NCBI GenBank assembly: GCA_963806145.1
Contig: CAWDXD010000037.1
Coordinates: 1 to 64,000, forward strand
Length of the DNA: 64,000 nucleotides
Source of the DNA: DASXKD01 sp963806145
Lineage (GTDB): Bacteria; Actinomycetota; Actinomycetes; Streptosporangiales; Streptosporangiaceae
Reading direction: 5' to 3'
In this document: one piece after another, positions 44,415 to 53,304 of the stretch
Layout: every line of letters starts with the position of its first letter
Numbering within the stretch: position 1 is the stretch's first letter
Made by a program: the position numbers and the translations under genes
The notes under the pieces: model-generated
What the model was told of the DNA's origin: nothing
Databases searched by the model: none
The model's input: only the letters and a program-made list of their open reading frames with translations

Positions 44415-45692
44415 TCACGCCGGGCCGCTGACCACCGGCGGCTCCTCTTCGCTCACCGGCAGCCGCGGCAGGAAGATCGCGAACACCGCGGGGCGGGGCC
44501 GGACCAGTACCACCTGGCCCCCCTCCGCGGCGGCAATGCTGCGGGCCAGGGCGAGGCCAAGCCCGGTGCCGCCTGGCTTGCCGCTGACGTTGCGCTCGAA
44601 GATCCGGGACACCAGATCGGCGGGTACCCCCCGACCGGAGTCCCGCACCTCGATCACCACCGACTTGGGGGTGAGCGAGGTGCGGATGCCCACGGTCCCC
44701 GCGCCGTGCACGAGCGCGTTGTCCAGCAGCGTGGCGATCAGCTGGGACAGCGTGCCGGGGGTGATGTGCGCGGTGAGGTTCTTCTCGCCGGTCACTTCCA
44801 GCTTGCGGTTCTTGCGCCGGAACGCCGGGTCCCACTCGACCACCTGCTGGGCCACGACGTCGTCCACAGACACCTGGGCCGGCCTGCGCACCGCGGCCCG
44901 GCTGGTGCGGCCGAGCAACTGGCTGACCACGTCGGTGAGCCGCTCCGTCTGCAGCAGCGCGGCCGCCCCCTCCTCCCGCACCACCTCGGGCTCCCCGGCG
45001 GCGGCGAGCATCTCCTCCAGCCGCATCGACAGCGCGGTCAGCGGGGTGCGGAGCTGATGGGAGGCGTCGGCGGCGAACTGGCGCTCGGCGGCGAGCAGTT
45101 CGCTGATCCGCTGCGCGGACCCGTCCAGTCCCTCGGCCACCCGGTCCAGTTCCGGTATGCCGTACTTGCGCCCGAGCGGGCTCGCGTCCCCGGAGCCGAG
45201 CCGGTCGGCCGCGCCCGCGAGTTCCTGCAGCGGCCGGGTCAGCCGCCTGGTCTGGAACATCGCCAGCGCCACAGCGACCGCCACGGCGAGCCCAGCCAGC
45301 CCGGCGACGAGAGCCAGTTTCCCGTCCGCGTCCTCGACCGACCTGCTTGCCTCCACGGTCACCCGGAAGTTGCTGGTCACCGCGCGGCCGATGATCGCGC
45401 CCCCGCGCGGGGGCAGCACGCCGGTCTGGTAGACCTGCAACCCGTTCTGGGTGATGTTGACGTAGCGGTCCGGCAGCGATCTGGCCGCGTCTTCGGCGTC
45501 GAGCAGGCCGGCGTTCACCCCGGAGCGGACCCGGTTCTGCAGGATCCTCGCGACCGTGGTCGCGTCCCGCTGGACCTGGTCCTGGGCGGTGGTGACCTGG
45601 AGCTGACGCAGCACGAAGGCCAGCGGCACGCCGAAAAGCACGACCGCGGTGATCGCCACCGCGAGGGTCGAGAACAACAGCCGGCGCCGCAT
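44415..45692 (-). CDS. two-component sensor histidine kinase
   Basis: A 425-residue membrane kinase. TM1 at about 7-29, an extracytoplasmic sensor loop (30-127), TM2 at about 128-147, a HAMP domain (148-200), the dimerisation/phosphoacceptor helix with ASHQLRTPLTAL (His212) and a HATPase domain: N box LLDNALVHG, G1 DSGRGVP, G2 GGTGLGLALA. All catalytic boxes are intact. The response regulator lies 77 bp upstream in the same operon. Signal unknown. Confidence 0.92.
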   Translation of the reverse strand: MRRRLLFSTLAVAITAVVLFGVPLAFVLRQLQVTTAQDQVQRDATTVARILQNRVRSGVNAGLLDAEDAARSLPDRYVNITQNGLQVYQTGVLPPRGGAIIGRAVTSNFRVTVEASRSVEDADGKLALVAGLAGLAVAVAVALAMFQTRRLTRPLQELAGAADRLGSGDASPLGRKYGIPELDRVAEGLDGSAQRISELLAAERQFAADASHQLRTPLTALSMRLEEMLAAAGEPEVVREEGAAALLQTERLTDVVSQLLGRTSRAAVRRPAQVSVDDVVAQQVVEWDPAFRRKNRKLEVTGEKNLTAHITPGTLSQLIATLLDNALVHGAGTVGIRTSLTPKSVVIEVRDSGRGVPADLVSRIFERNVSGKPGGTGLGLALARSIAAAEGGQVVLVRPRPAVFAIFLPRLPVSEEEPPVVSGPA

Positions 45693-45769
45693 GTCAGCCC
45701 GCCCGGCTCTGGCCGGGCGTCACACCCGGCTCCGGCTGGGTGTCACGCCGGGCATGGAGCGCGCCTTGC

Positions 45770-46441
45770 CTAGTCGCCCCGTTCGAAGCGGAACCCGACA
45801 CCGCGCACCGTGGTGATGTAGCGCGGGCTCTGGGCGTCGTCACCGAGCTTGCGGCGCAGCCACGAGATGTGCATGTCGAGGGTCTTGGTGGACCCCCACC
45901 ACTTGCTGTCCCACACCTCGCGCATGATCTGCTCCCGGGTGACCACCTTGCCGGCCTCGTTCACCAGCACCGACAGCAGGTCGAACTCCTTGGTGGTCAG
46001 GTCGAGTTCGGTATCGCCGAGCCACGCCCGGCGGGCCTCGGTGTCCACCCGGACCCCCTGGGCCATGCTCGTTTCCGTGCTGCCACGGCGCAGCAGGGCC
46101 CGGACCCGGGCCAGGAACTCCGCGAGGCGGAACGGCTTGGTGACATAGTCGTCCGCACCGGCGTCCAGGCCGATCACCGTGTCGACCTCATCGACTCGCG
46201 CCGTGAGGATCAGCACCGGCACCGACTGGCCTTCGGAACGCAGGCGGCGGCAGACCTCGAGACCGTCCAGGCGCGGCAGGCCGAGATCGAGCACGATCAG
46301 GTCGACCCCACCGGCCAGAGCGGCGTCCAGGGTGGTGGGACCGTCCGCAGAGACGTTCACGTTATAACCCTCGCGCCGGAGCGCACGCGCCAGAGGGTCG
46401 GAGATGGAGGCATCATCCTCAGCAAGCAGAACGCTGGTCAT
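45770..46441 (-). CDS. OmpR/PhoB-family response regulator
   Basis: A 223-residue regulator. Receiver domain 1-118 with acidic pocket EDD (residues 8-10), phospho-acceptor Asp52 (VLDLGLPRLDG), the conserved Thr in ILTAR and Lys in TKPF. The C-terminal winged helix (about 125-223) includes LTTKEFDLLSVLV and VWDSKWWGSTKTLDMHISWL, RKLGDD. It would be phosphorylated by the kinase encoded downstream. Confidence 0.95.
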   Translation of the reverse strand: MTSVLLAEDDASISDPLARALRREGYNVNVSADGPTTLDAALAGGVDLIVLDLGLPRLDGLEVCRRLRSEGQSVPVLILTARVDEVDTVIGLDAGADDYVTKPFRLAEFLARVRALLRRGSTETSMAQGVRVDTEARRAWLGDTELDLTTKEFDLLSVLVNEAGKVVTREQIMREVWDSKWWGSTKTLDMHISWLRRKLGDDAQSPRYITTVRGVGFRFERGD

Positions 46442-46485
46442 ACCCAGATGTTATTGCTACCGGGCGCCCGAATGGTAAAAAGCGC

Positions 46486-46562
46486 TGCTAGCCCGGGGGA
46501 GCGACCCCCCGGAACCCCCCCGATGGCTCAAGGCCCCGTTCCTCCGTCACGGGGCCTTGGCC
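46486..46562. repeat. double-hairpin element, copy C (inverted)
   Basis: The reverse complement aligns with 44256-44330. Hairpin 1 here is GGCCCCGT / ACGGGGCC: the T-A pair of copy A is replaced by C-G, a compensatory change. It lies in the 144-bp gap between the response regulator start and the end of the carboxyltransferase gene. Confidence 0.85.
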
Positions 46563-46585
46563 CTGCTGGCCCGGGGGGACGCCGC

Positions 46586-48112
46586 TCAGACGGGAGTGAC
46601 GCCGTGCCGCCGCCGGGAGAAAGAGCGGTCCTTGCCTGCCGCGGCGGCGAACCGGCGGATCAGCTCGCCGCGCAGGCCGGCCGGTTCCACCACGTCATCC
46701 ACGACCAGTTCGCTGGCCAGGCGGAGCACGTCGATGTCGCGGTCGTACTCCTCGCGCAGCCGGCGGGTCTCCTCGTCCCGGGCGGCGGGGTCATCGATGG
46801 CGGCCAGCTTGTTGAAGTACACCGCGTTGACCGCCGCGTCGGCCCCCATCACCGCGATCTTGGCGGTGGGCAGCGCGATCGTCGCGTCCGGCTCGAAACC
46901 GGGCCCCGCCATGGCGTACAGCCCGGCCCCATAGGCCTTGCGCACCACGACGGAGATCTTCGGCACGGTGGCCTCGGACACCGCGCTGATCATCTTGGCG
47001 CCATGCCGGATGATGCCCTGCCTCTCCACGGCGGTGCCGACCATGAACCCCGGCACGTCCGCGAGGAACAGCAGCGGCACGTTGAACGCGTCACAGAGCT
47101 GGATGAACCGGGTGGCCTTGTCGGCGGAGTCCACGAACAGCACGCCGCCCTTGAACAGCGGGTTGTTCGCGACCACCCCGATGACCTGCCCGGCCAGCCG
47201 GGCGAACCCGATCGTCAGCTCCCTGGCCCACAGCTCGTGGATCTCGAAGTACGAGCCCGCGTCCACCAGCCCGCGCACGTAGCGCCGCATGTCGAAGGCC
47301 TGCCGCTCGCTGCCCGGGACCAGCCCGGCCAGGTCGATGTCCTCCGGCTCCGCGGCCAGTCCCGCCTCCGGGCGCTGCTGCCAGCTGGACGGGAGGTAGC
47401 TCAGGTAGCGGCGGACGGCCGTGAGCGCGTCCGCCTCCGTCGCCGCCAGGTGGTGGCCGCACCCGGACACGGTGCAGTGCATCCGGGCCCCGCCCATCTC
47501 CTCCAGCGTGGTCTTCTCCCTGGTGACCATCTCGACCATCCGCGGGCTGCCCAGGTACATGGACGCGTTGCCGTCCACCATCGCCACGTAGTCGCAGAAG
47601 GCGGGGATGTAGGCGCCGCCGGCCGCCGACGGCCCGAACAGCGCGCACACCTGCGGGATCGCGCCCGACGCGCGCACCTGAGTGTGGAAGATCTTCCCGG
47701 CCCCGCGGCGGCCGGGGAACATCTCGACCTGGTCGGTGATCCGCGCCCCGGCGGAGTCGACCAGGTAGATCATGGGCAGCCCGGCGCGGTAGGCCTTCTC
47801 GATGATCCGGATGATCTTCTCGACGGTGCGGGCCCCCCAGGACCCGGCCTTGACCGTCGAGTCGTTGGCCATCAGCGCCACCGGCCTGCCGTCGATGGTG
47901 GCCGTCCCGGTGATCACGCCGTCGGCGGGCAGCCCGTCAGCGAGGACGTTGGCATAACGCCCGTCCTCGGTGAAGCTCCCGTCGTCGGTGAGCAGAGCGA
48001 TCCGCTCGCGGGCGAAAAGCTTGCCCGCCGCGGCGGCGGACTCGTGGTACTTGCGCGCACCGCCCCGCTCGATGCCGGCGCGTACCTCGGCCAGATCAGA
48101 GTGCTCAGCCAC
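46586..48112 (-). CDS. acyl-CoA carboxylase beta subunit (methylcrotonyl-CoA type)
   Basis: A 508-residue carboxyltransferase moving CO2 from carboxybiotin to an acyl-CoA. Two crotonase-fold halves: acyl-CoA site FGPSAAGGAYIPAFCDY, biotin-side AGLYAMAGPGFEPD and SEATVPKISVVVRKAYGAG. The sequence and neighbours (HMG-CoA lyase, enoyl-CoA hydratase) favour the methylcrotonyl-CoA carboxylase beta chain of leucine breakdown over propionyl-CoA carboxylase; that is inference. No biotin carboxylase subunit is in the window. GTG 48112 fits the family start; there is no clear ribosome site. Confidence 0.88.
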   Translation of the reverse strand: MAEHSDLAEVRAGIERGGARKYHESAAAAGKLFARERIALLTDDGSFTEDGRYANVLADGLPADGVITGTATIDGRPVALMANDSTVKAGSWGARTVEKIIRIIEKAYRAGLPMIYLVDSAGARITDQVEMFPGRRGAGKIFHTQVRASGAIPQVCALFGPSAAGGAYIPAFCDYVAMVDGNASMYLGSPRMVEMVTREKTTLEEMGGARMHCTVSGCGHHLAATEADALTAVRRYLSYLPSSWQQRPEAGLAAEPEDIDLAGLVPGSERQAFDMRRYVRGLVDAGSYFEIHELWARELTIGFARLAGQVIGVVANNPLFKGGVLFVDSADKATRFIQLCDAFNVPLLFLADVPGFMVGTAVERQGIIRHGAKMISAVSEATVPKISVVVRKAYGAGLYAMAGPGFEPDATIALPTAKIAVMGADAAVNAVYFNKLAAIDDPAARDEETRRLREEYDRDIDVLRLASELVVDDVVEPAGLRGELIRRFAAAAGKDRSFSRRRHGVTPV

Positions 48113-48300
48113 GAGGGGACTGTACCTCGGCCCCGCCACCGGCCGGGTCCCGGAGCCGTTCGCGCACGGCCTCCAGCCAGCCGGGCTGGGAGCCAGGACT
48201 CTCGGCCCACCAGGTAGCCCCCGCCGCGCGGTACCCGGGCAGGTGGGCAGCCACCTGCCCGGCGGAGTCGAGTTCACCCCAGACGGCGGGCGGCGACCAC
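48105..48300 (-). pseudogene. C-terminal remnant resembling LLM-class flavin oxidoreductase
   Basis: Between the HMG-CoA lyase and carboxyltransferase genes, one minus-strand frame without its own start encodes about 60 residues: WRWSPPAVWGELD, HLPGYRAAGATWWAES and WLEAVRERLRDPA, ending at a TGA (48107-48105) that overlaps the next gene's GTG. This looks like the conserved tail of F420/FMN-dependent luciferase-like oxidoreductases. The remaining 250-plus residues are absent. Possible relic of a deleted gene. Confidence 0.45.
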
Positions 48301-48310
48301 CGCCAGGGCG

Positions 48311-49225
48311 TTATGCCGGAATTGTACGAGTTCTGGGGCCGGCCCGGAGCACCTGGGAGGGCAGTTCCCGGCCGACGATGCGCTCCGCCTCGGCCGCGGC
48401 GTCGATCATGGCGTCCAGGTCCACGCCGGTGGCCACGCCCATGTCCTCCACCATGTGCACGAGTTCTTCGGTGGCGATGTTGCCGGTGGCCCCGGGCGCG
48501 TACGGGCAGCCGCCCAGTCCGCCCACGGACGCGTCGAAGTCGTCCACGCCCAGTTCCAGCGCGGCGAGCACGTTGGCCAGGCCGGTGCCGCGGGTGTTGT
48601 GGAAGTGCAGGTTCAGCGGCGTGTCGCCGAACCGCGACCGGAACCCGCCGACCAGGTCACGCACCCGCCGCGGGGTCGCCATCCCGGTGGTGTCGCCGAA
48701 CGAGACCGAGTCGGCCCCGTCGGCCACGGCGCGGCCGGCCACCCACAGCACCCGGTCCACCGGGACGTCGCCCTCGTACGGGCAGCCCCACGCGGTGGAC
48801 ACGATCACCTGGCAGGTCGCGCCGCGCTGGTGCGCCTCGCCGATGACCACCGCGATCTCGTCCAGCGACTGCCCGGTGCTCCGGTTCACGTTCTTGCGGT
48901 TGTGCGTCTCCGAGGCGGACACCACGACCTCGACCTCGGTGAATCCCGCGTCCAGGGCGCGCCGCGCGCCGCGCAGGTTCGGCGCCAGCGCGGAATACCG
49001 GACCGTGGGGACCCGGGCCACCCCGGCCCACACCTCGTCCGCGTCGGCCATCTGCGGGATCGCATCGGCCCGCACGAACGAGACCGCCTCGATCCGGCTC
49101 ACACCGGTGTGGCCAAGCCGGTCGATCAACGCGATCTTCGCGGGCGTGGGCACCGGGTCCTCGTTCTGCAGCCCGTCCCTGGGCCCCACCTCACGCAGTG
49201 AGATGCGGGAAGGCAGATCACTCAT
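48311..49225 (-). CDS. hydroxymethylglutaryl-CoA lyase
   Basis: A 304-residue TIM-barrel lyase splitting HMG-CoA to acetyl-CoA and acetoacetate, last step of leucine catabolism. RDGLQNE near the N-terminus supplies metal and catalytic residues; NLHFHNTRGTGLANV carries the metal-binding His pair; GGLGGCPYAPGATGN holds the active-site Cys. It starts 7 bp after the enoyl-CoA hydratase stop, in one operon. Confidence 0.93.
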   Translation of the reverse strand: MSDLPSRISLREVGPRDGLQNEDPVPTPAKIALIDRLGHTGVSRIEAVSFVRADAIPQMADADEVWAGVARVPTVRYSALAPNLRGARRALDAGFTEVEVVVSASETHNRKNVNRSTGQSLDEIAVVIGEAHQRGATCQVIVSTAWGCPYEGDVPVDRVLWVAGRAVADGADSVSFGDTTGMATPRRVRDLVGGFRSRFGDTPLNLHFHNTRGTGLANVLAALELGVDDFDASVGGLGGCPYAPGATGNIATEELVHMVEDMGVATGVDLDAMIDAAAEAERIVGRELPSQVLRAGPRTRTIPA

Positions 49226-49232
49226 CGCGCCC

Positions 49233-50021
49233 TCACTCCCCCGGCCACTGTGGTTGGCGCTTCTCGTTGAACGCGGCGATGCCCTCGCGCCGGTCGGCGG
49301 ACAGCGCGGCGGTACGCCACGCCGCGTCCTCTACTTCCAGTGCCGCCGCGAGGTCGGCGTCCGCTCCCTGGCGGATCGCTCTTTTCGCCGCCTTGACGGC
49401 GGTCGGCGAGTTGGCCGCCATCCGTCCCCCGATCTCGATCGCCTCCGGGCAGGCCGTTCCGCGCGGGACGACCCGGTCGGCGAGCCCGATCCGCGCGGCC
49501 TCCGCGGCGTCTACCCGGCGGCCCGTCAAGATCAGGTCGGCGGCCCGGCCCGGCCCGAGCCGCCGCGTGGCAAGCTGGGTCCCGCCGCCCCCGGGCACCA
49601 GGCCCACCGTGGTCTCCGGCAGGCCGAACACGGCGGTCTCGTCGGCCACGATCACGTCGCAGCACAGCGCCAGCTCGCAGCCGCCGCCCAGGGCGTAGCC
49701 GTGTACCGCCGCGATCACCGGCTGGGGCATGGCCAGCAGGCCGCCGAACGCCGCCCGGAACACCGGCCGCTGCCGCATGAAGTCGGCATCGGACATCCTG
49801 TTGCGTTCCTTGAGGTCAGCGCCCACGCAGAAGGCCCGTGCGCCGGTGCCGTAGAGCACGACCGCCCGGACCTGCCGGTCGGTGGCCAGTTCGGCACAGG
49901 CCTGGGCCAGGCGGAGCGCCATCGCGGTATTGATCGCGTTCATGGCCTCCGCGCGGTCGAGCATGATCTCTGCAACGCCGGGATGCCCGGCGATCCGTTC
50001 CCGCACTATCACGCCGTCCAT
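49233..50021 (-). CDS. enoyl-CoA hydratase/isomerase family protein
   Basis: A 262-residue crotonase-fold enzyme. Oxyanion-hole region GARAFCVGADLKERN and the block HGYALGGGCELALCCDVI, followed by GLPETTVGLVPGGGGTQ with the second catalytic Glu. Next to HMG-CoA lyase and a carboxyltransferase, its likely substrate is 3-methylglutaconyl-CoA, but fatty acid or other enoyl-CoA substrates are possible. Confidence 0.88.
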   Translation of the reverse strand: MDGVIVRERIAGHPGVAEIMLDRAEAMNAINTAMALRLAQACAELATDRQVRAVVLYGTGARAFCVGADLKERNRMSDADFMRQRPVFRAAFGGLLAMPQPVIAAVHGYALGGGCELALCCDVIVADETAVFGLPETTVGLVPGGGGTQLATRRLGPGRAADLILTGRRVDAAEAARIGLADRVVPRGTACPEAIEIGGRMAANSPTAVKAAKRAIRQGADADLAAALEVEDAAWRTAALSADRREGIAAFNEKRQPQWPGE

Positions 50022-50056
50022 AGCCGGAGGTTAACCCCTCGGCGGCAGCGCCGCGG

Positions 50057-50569
50057 TCAGCGGTCTTCCCTGGCCAGCCTGGCCTGCTCGTCCTCGACCA
50101 GCTGGAACAGCGTGGCCTGCACCTTCTCGACGCCGGGGATCTCGTTGAGCACGAGTTGCCCGTGTTCGCCGGCTGACTCGACGACGAGCCGGCCGCAGCC
50201 GAGCATCCGGTCGATCAGGCCGTGCGAGAACGAGACGTCGCTGATCCGGATCAGCGGGAAGTCACGGCCGGTCCGGGACAGGACGCCGTACCGCAGCCGG
50301 AACCGGCGGGTGGTCAGCTCGTAGGTGGTGGTCTTCCAGCGGAGTACCGGCACCCCGACCCAGATGACGGCGATCACGATCGCCACGGCGCCGACCGCGA
50401 TCCGCTCCGCCCCCTGCAGGCGGTTATGCGGGATGACGATGAGCAGCACGGCCGCCGCGACGGCGACGACCACCAGGAGCACGAACGGCCACAGCACCGT
50501 CTTCCAGTGCGGGTTGAGGACCAGGACGGTCCGTTCGCCCTCGGACAGGTCAGCATCGGCCATGTGCAC
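50057..50569 (-). CDS. bacterial PH-domain (DUF304) membrane protein
   Basis: A 170-residue protein with two transmembrane helices (about 24-48 and 56-74) and a bPH2 domain (about 78-155): TTTYELTTRRFRLRYGVLSR, DFPLIRISDVSF. Usually paired with biotin ligase in actinobacteria, as here (18 bp from birA). Role unknown. Start GTG 50569 or ATG 50563. Confidence 0.85.
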   Translation of the reverse strand: MHMADADLSEGERTVLVLNPHWKTVLWPFVLLVVVAVAAAVLLIVIPHNRLQGAERIAVGAVAIVIAVIWVGVPVLRWKTTTYELTTRRFRLRYGVLSRTGRDFPLIRISDVSFSHGLIDRMLGCGRLVVESAGEHGQLVLNEIPGVEKVQATLFQLVEDEQARLAREDR

Positions 50570-50587
50570 ATGGTGGCACGGAATCCG

Positions 50588-51457
50588 CTAGCACACCGGA
50601 CGGACGTGCACCACATCGCCGGCGGTGACCGCGGCCAGTCCGGCGGCGGTGCGGACCTCAAGCCGGCCTGCCCGGTCCACCCCGGTCGCGGTCCCGGTGA
50701 CCGGCTCGGTACCCGGCATCGTGACGGTCACCTCGCGGCCCAGCGTGGCGCACCGGCGGACGTACTCCTCGCGCAGCCCGCACGCGTCCGCGTCCCCCGG
50801 GCTGGCCTGATCCCGCCAGGACAGGTACCGGCCCCCCAGCTCGTCAAGCAGGCGGGCCAGCAACCGCTCGCGCAGCCCAGGGCCGCCGGCGTCCGCCTCC
50901 GGGCCGGTGGTCCCCGCCCCGGCCGCCAGCGCCAGGGACGTGGCGGCCGCCTCCGGGGGCAGGTCCGCCCGCGCCTGCCAGACGTTGATCCCGATGCCGA
51001 CCACGACCGCGGTCCCGGCCCGCTCGGCGAGGATGCCGCCTAGTTTCTTCTCGCCCGCGAGCACGTCGTTCGGCCACTTCAGGGTGGCGTCCACGGCCGC
51101 CACGGCGGACACCGAGGCCGCGGCGGCGACCCCCGCAAGCAGCGGCAGCCAGCCGAGCAGCGCGGCAGGCACGCCGGCGGGGCGCAACAGCACCGAGAAC
51201 GTCAGCCCGGCCCGCGGCGGGCTGGCCCAGCGGCGGCCCAGCCGGCCCCGGCCCATGGTCTGCGCCTCGGCCACCAGGACCGTGCCCTCGGCCGCGCCGG
51301 CCCCGGCCGCCGCGAGCAGGTCCGCATTGCTGGAGCCGGTCTCGGCCACGACCTGCACCGCGCGCCACAGGCTTCCCGGGTGGACAAGCCCCGCCGAGAC
51401 CCCTGTCACGTCAAGTAACAGGAGAGCACTCTTATCATCACTCATTGTTTCATTCAT
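50588..51457 (-). CDS. birA: biotin--[acetyl-CoA-carboxylase] ligase
   Basis: A 289-residue monofunctional (no HTH) biotin protein ligase that activates biotin to biotinyl-AMP and attaches it to carboxylase carrier domains. GSSNADLL, the ATP/biotin loop GRGRLGRRW, KWPNDVLAGEKKLGGIL and VVVGIGINV are visible. The C-terminal SH3-like cap ends DVVHVRPVC. Its location beside two acyl-CoA carboxyltransferase regions fits its partners. Confidence 0.93.
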   Translation of the reverse strand: MNETMSDDKSALLLLDVTGVSAGLVHPGSLWRAVQVVAETGSSNADLLAAAGAGAAEGTVLVAEAQTMGRGRLGRRWASPPRAGLTFSVLLRPAGVPAALLGWLPLLAGVAAAASVSAVAAVDATLKWPNDVLAGEKKLGGILAERAGTAVVVGIGINVWQARADLPPEAAATSLALAAGAGTTGPEADAGGPGLRERLLARLLDELGGRYLSWRDQASPGDADACGLREEYVRRCATLGREVTVTMPGTEPVTGTATGVDRAGRLEVRTAAGLAAVTAGDVVHVRPVC

Positions 51458-51479
51458 AACGGAAAGTCGTCATAGCTCG

Positions 51480-51764
51480 CTACCGTGAGGCAGACATCCA
51501 TCCATCGTGCCCGCTGGTGTGGTCATTCAGGAAGAGCGTGTAGTTGCCGCCGCCCTTGTACGTCACGCCGGAGGTGATGGCGTCACCCGGGCTGACCGTG
51601 AAGGCAAGATTGATCCCGTTCGGGAACATCTCCCACCAGGCGAAGTAGGAGGTGCTGCCGCCTTCACAGAAGTCGGCCACGCCGATGACGCGGGAGGTGG
51701 CCAGGCAGGCCGAGAAGACACCACCTGGCATGCTGGCGGTAAAGAGTGAACCAAGAAATTGCAA
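51480..51764 (-). pseudogene. fragment of a G1-type (eqolisin-like) peptidase
   Basis: Up to 94 codons, of which about 65 look like the middle of a glutamic peptidase domain: SYFAWWEMFPNGINLAFTVS, PGDAITSGVTYKGGGNYTLF, LNDHTSG. Full-length domains run to about 200 residues; both the N-terminal part with the catalytic Gln and the strands after the TSG motif are missing. There is no ribosome site. I read it as a decayed remnant; an alternative is a divergent small secreted protein. Confidence 0.5.
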
Positions 51765-51894
51765 TCTGACTGCGTGGCTGGCCGCGCGTCACTGGGTATG
51801 ACGGTGGCTGTCAGCCAGATCCAGGGGGCCGGCATCCCTGCCGGCTGCCGGGTGCTTGCTGCCTGGCGGGGAACCGGCAAGGAGGTAATCCGGA

Positions 51895-53103
51895 ATGCGA
51901 CGGATCGCTTTGGCTGCGGCTGCGGTGCTGGTCATCGCTTCAGGGATCACCGGGGTCACGGCGGCGTCTGCCCTGCCGGCCGGGATACCCGGTGCTGGCC
52001 GCGCCGGGCCGGCGGTGGCCGGCGCGCAGGCCCTGACCTGGTCGGTGGTGCCCAGCCCCTCCCGGGGGCCCAGCTACAACGACCTCGGTGGCGTGTCTTG
52101 TGTCTCGGCGGCCGGCTGCACGGCCGCCGGCTACAGCAGCGATGGCGTCGTTGCCAAGACCCTGATCGAGGCCTGGAACGGCACGAGCTGGTCGGTGGTG
52201 CCCAGCCCCAACCGCGGGACCAGCATCAGCGCGCTCAATGGCGTGTCCTGTGTCTCGGCGGCCGACTGCACGGCCGCCGGATACTACACCAACAGCACGC
52301 CCAGCGGCAGCGGCCCCTCCAAGACCCTGATCGAGTCATGGAACGGCACGAGCTGGTCGGTGGTGCCCAGCCCCAGCGGGGCCGGCGACATCCTCGAAGA
52401 CGTGTCCTGTGTCTCGGCGGCCAGTTGCACGGCTGTCGGCGTCAAAGCCAGCGGCGTCACGGAGAAGACCCTGATCGAGTCGTGGAACGGCACGAGCTGG
52501 TCGGTGGTGCCCAGCCCCAGCCGGGGGACCGGCAACAACGTCCTCAATGCCGTGGCCTGTGTCTCGGCGGCCGGCTGCACGGCCGTCGGCTCCTACCGCA
52601 GCAGCAGCGCCAGCCCTTCCAAGACCCTGATCGAGTCATGGAACGGCACCGGCTGGTCGGTGGTGCCCAGCCCCAACCGGGGGACCCACGACAACGCCCT
52701 CGGTGGCGTGGCCTGTGTCTCGGCGGCCGGCTGCACGGCCGTCGGCTTCCGCGGCGGCAGGCACCAAAGGACCCTGGTCGAGTCGTGGCACGGCACCGGC
52801 TGGTCGGTGGTGCCCAGCCCCAACCGGGGTTTCACCTTCAGCGGCCTCGGTGGCGTGTCCTGTGTCTCGGCGGCCGACTGCACGGCCGTGGGCCTCTTCG
52901 GTAACGGCATCACCAAGACCCTTATCGAGTCGTGGAACGGCACGAGCTGGTCGGTGGTGCCCAGCCCCAACCGGGGGGCCGACATCAGCGACTTCGGTAG
53001 CGTGTCCTGTGCCTCGGCGGCCGGCTGCATGGCCGTCGGCGCCTACATCAGCAGCGGCCCCAACACCAAGACCCTCATCGAGTCCGGGACAGCCGGCGGG
53101 TAA
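51895..53103 (+). CDS. secreted repeat protein (CTAVG / WSVVPSP repeats)
   Basis: A 402-residue exported protein. AAGGAGG stands eight bases before the ATG; the signal peptide (residues 1-25) ends ASA. The mature part is seven to eight repeats of about 45-50 residues: GVSCVSAAxCTAVG, then KTLIESWNGTSWSVVPSPNRG. DNA identity between units is high (for instance TCGGTGGTGCCCAGCCCC recurs), implying recent expansion or gene conversion. The architecture parallels the protein at 3303: Cys-x5-Cys core, Gly, then Trp-Asn-Gly and Trp. A disulfide-braced beta-propeller is a reasonable but unproven guess. Confidence 0.8.
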   Translation: MRRIALAAAAVLVIASGITGVTAASALPAGIPGAGRAGPAVAGAQALTWSVVPSPSRGPSYNDLGGVSCVSAAGCTAAGYSSDGVVAKTLIEAWNGTSWSVVPSPNRGTSISALNGVSCVSAADCTAAGYYTNSTPSGSGPSKTLIESWNGTSWSVVPSPSGAGDILEDVSCVSAASCTAVGVKASGVTEKTLIESWNGTSWSVVPSPSRGTGNNVLNAVACVSAAGCTAVGSYRSSSASPSKTLIESWNGTGWSVVPSPNRGTHDNALGGVACVSAAGCTAVGFRGGRHQRTLVESWHGTGWSVVPSPNRGFTFSGLGGVSCVSAADCTAVGLFGNGITKTLIESWNGTSWSVVPSPNRGADISDFGSVSCASAAGCMAVGAYISSGPNTKTLIESGTAGG

Positions 53104-53202
53104 CCAAGGCCCACGTCACGAACGGCCGGGCCACCGGTGCCCGGCGGATCACACGTTGAAATGGTTCACGGGCGTGGGTTGCAAGCCTGGTTTTCAACGA
53201 AT

Positions 53203-53228
53203 GTAGGTGGAGTGCCAACGACCACAAA
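53203..53228. repeat. partial copy of the 33012 inverted-repeat element
   Basis: TGTAGGTGGAGTGCCAACGACCACAA matches the right half of the element at 33012-33069 with one change. The left arm is degraded here, so no long stem forms. Confidence 0.7.
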
Positions 53229-53264
53229 TCGTCCCGGCCCGGGCGGAGGGCGCGGCGCGCGCCC

Positions 53265-53291
53265 GGGGTACGGGCTTACGGCCCGTGCCCC
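53265..53291. terminator. hairpin between convergent genes
   Basis: Arms GGGGTACGGGC and GCCCGTGCCCC (one mismatch) around a five-base loop, 14 bp after the end of the leftward MFS gene and 160 bp after the repeat-protein gene. It probably terminates the MFS transcript. Confidence 0.5.
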
Positions 53292-53304
53292 CGGGGCTGC
53301 GGGG

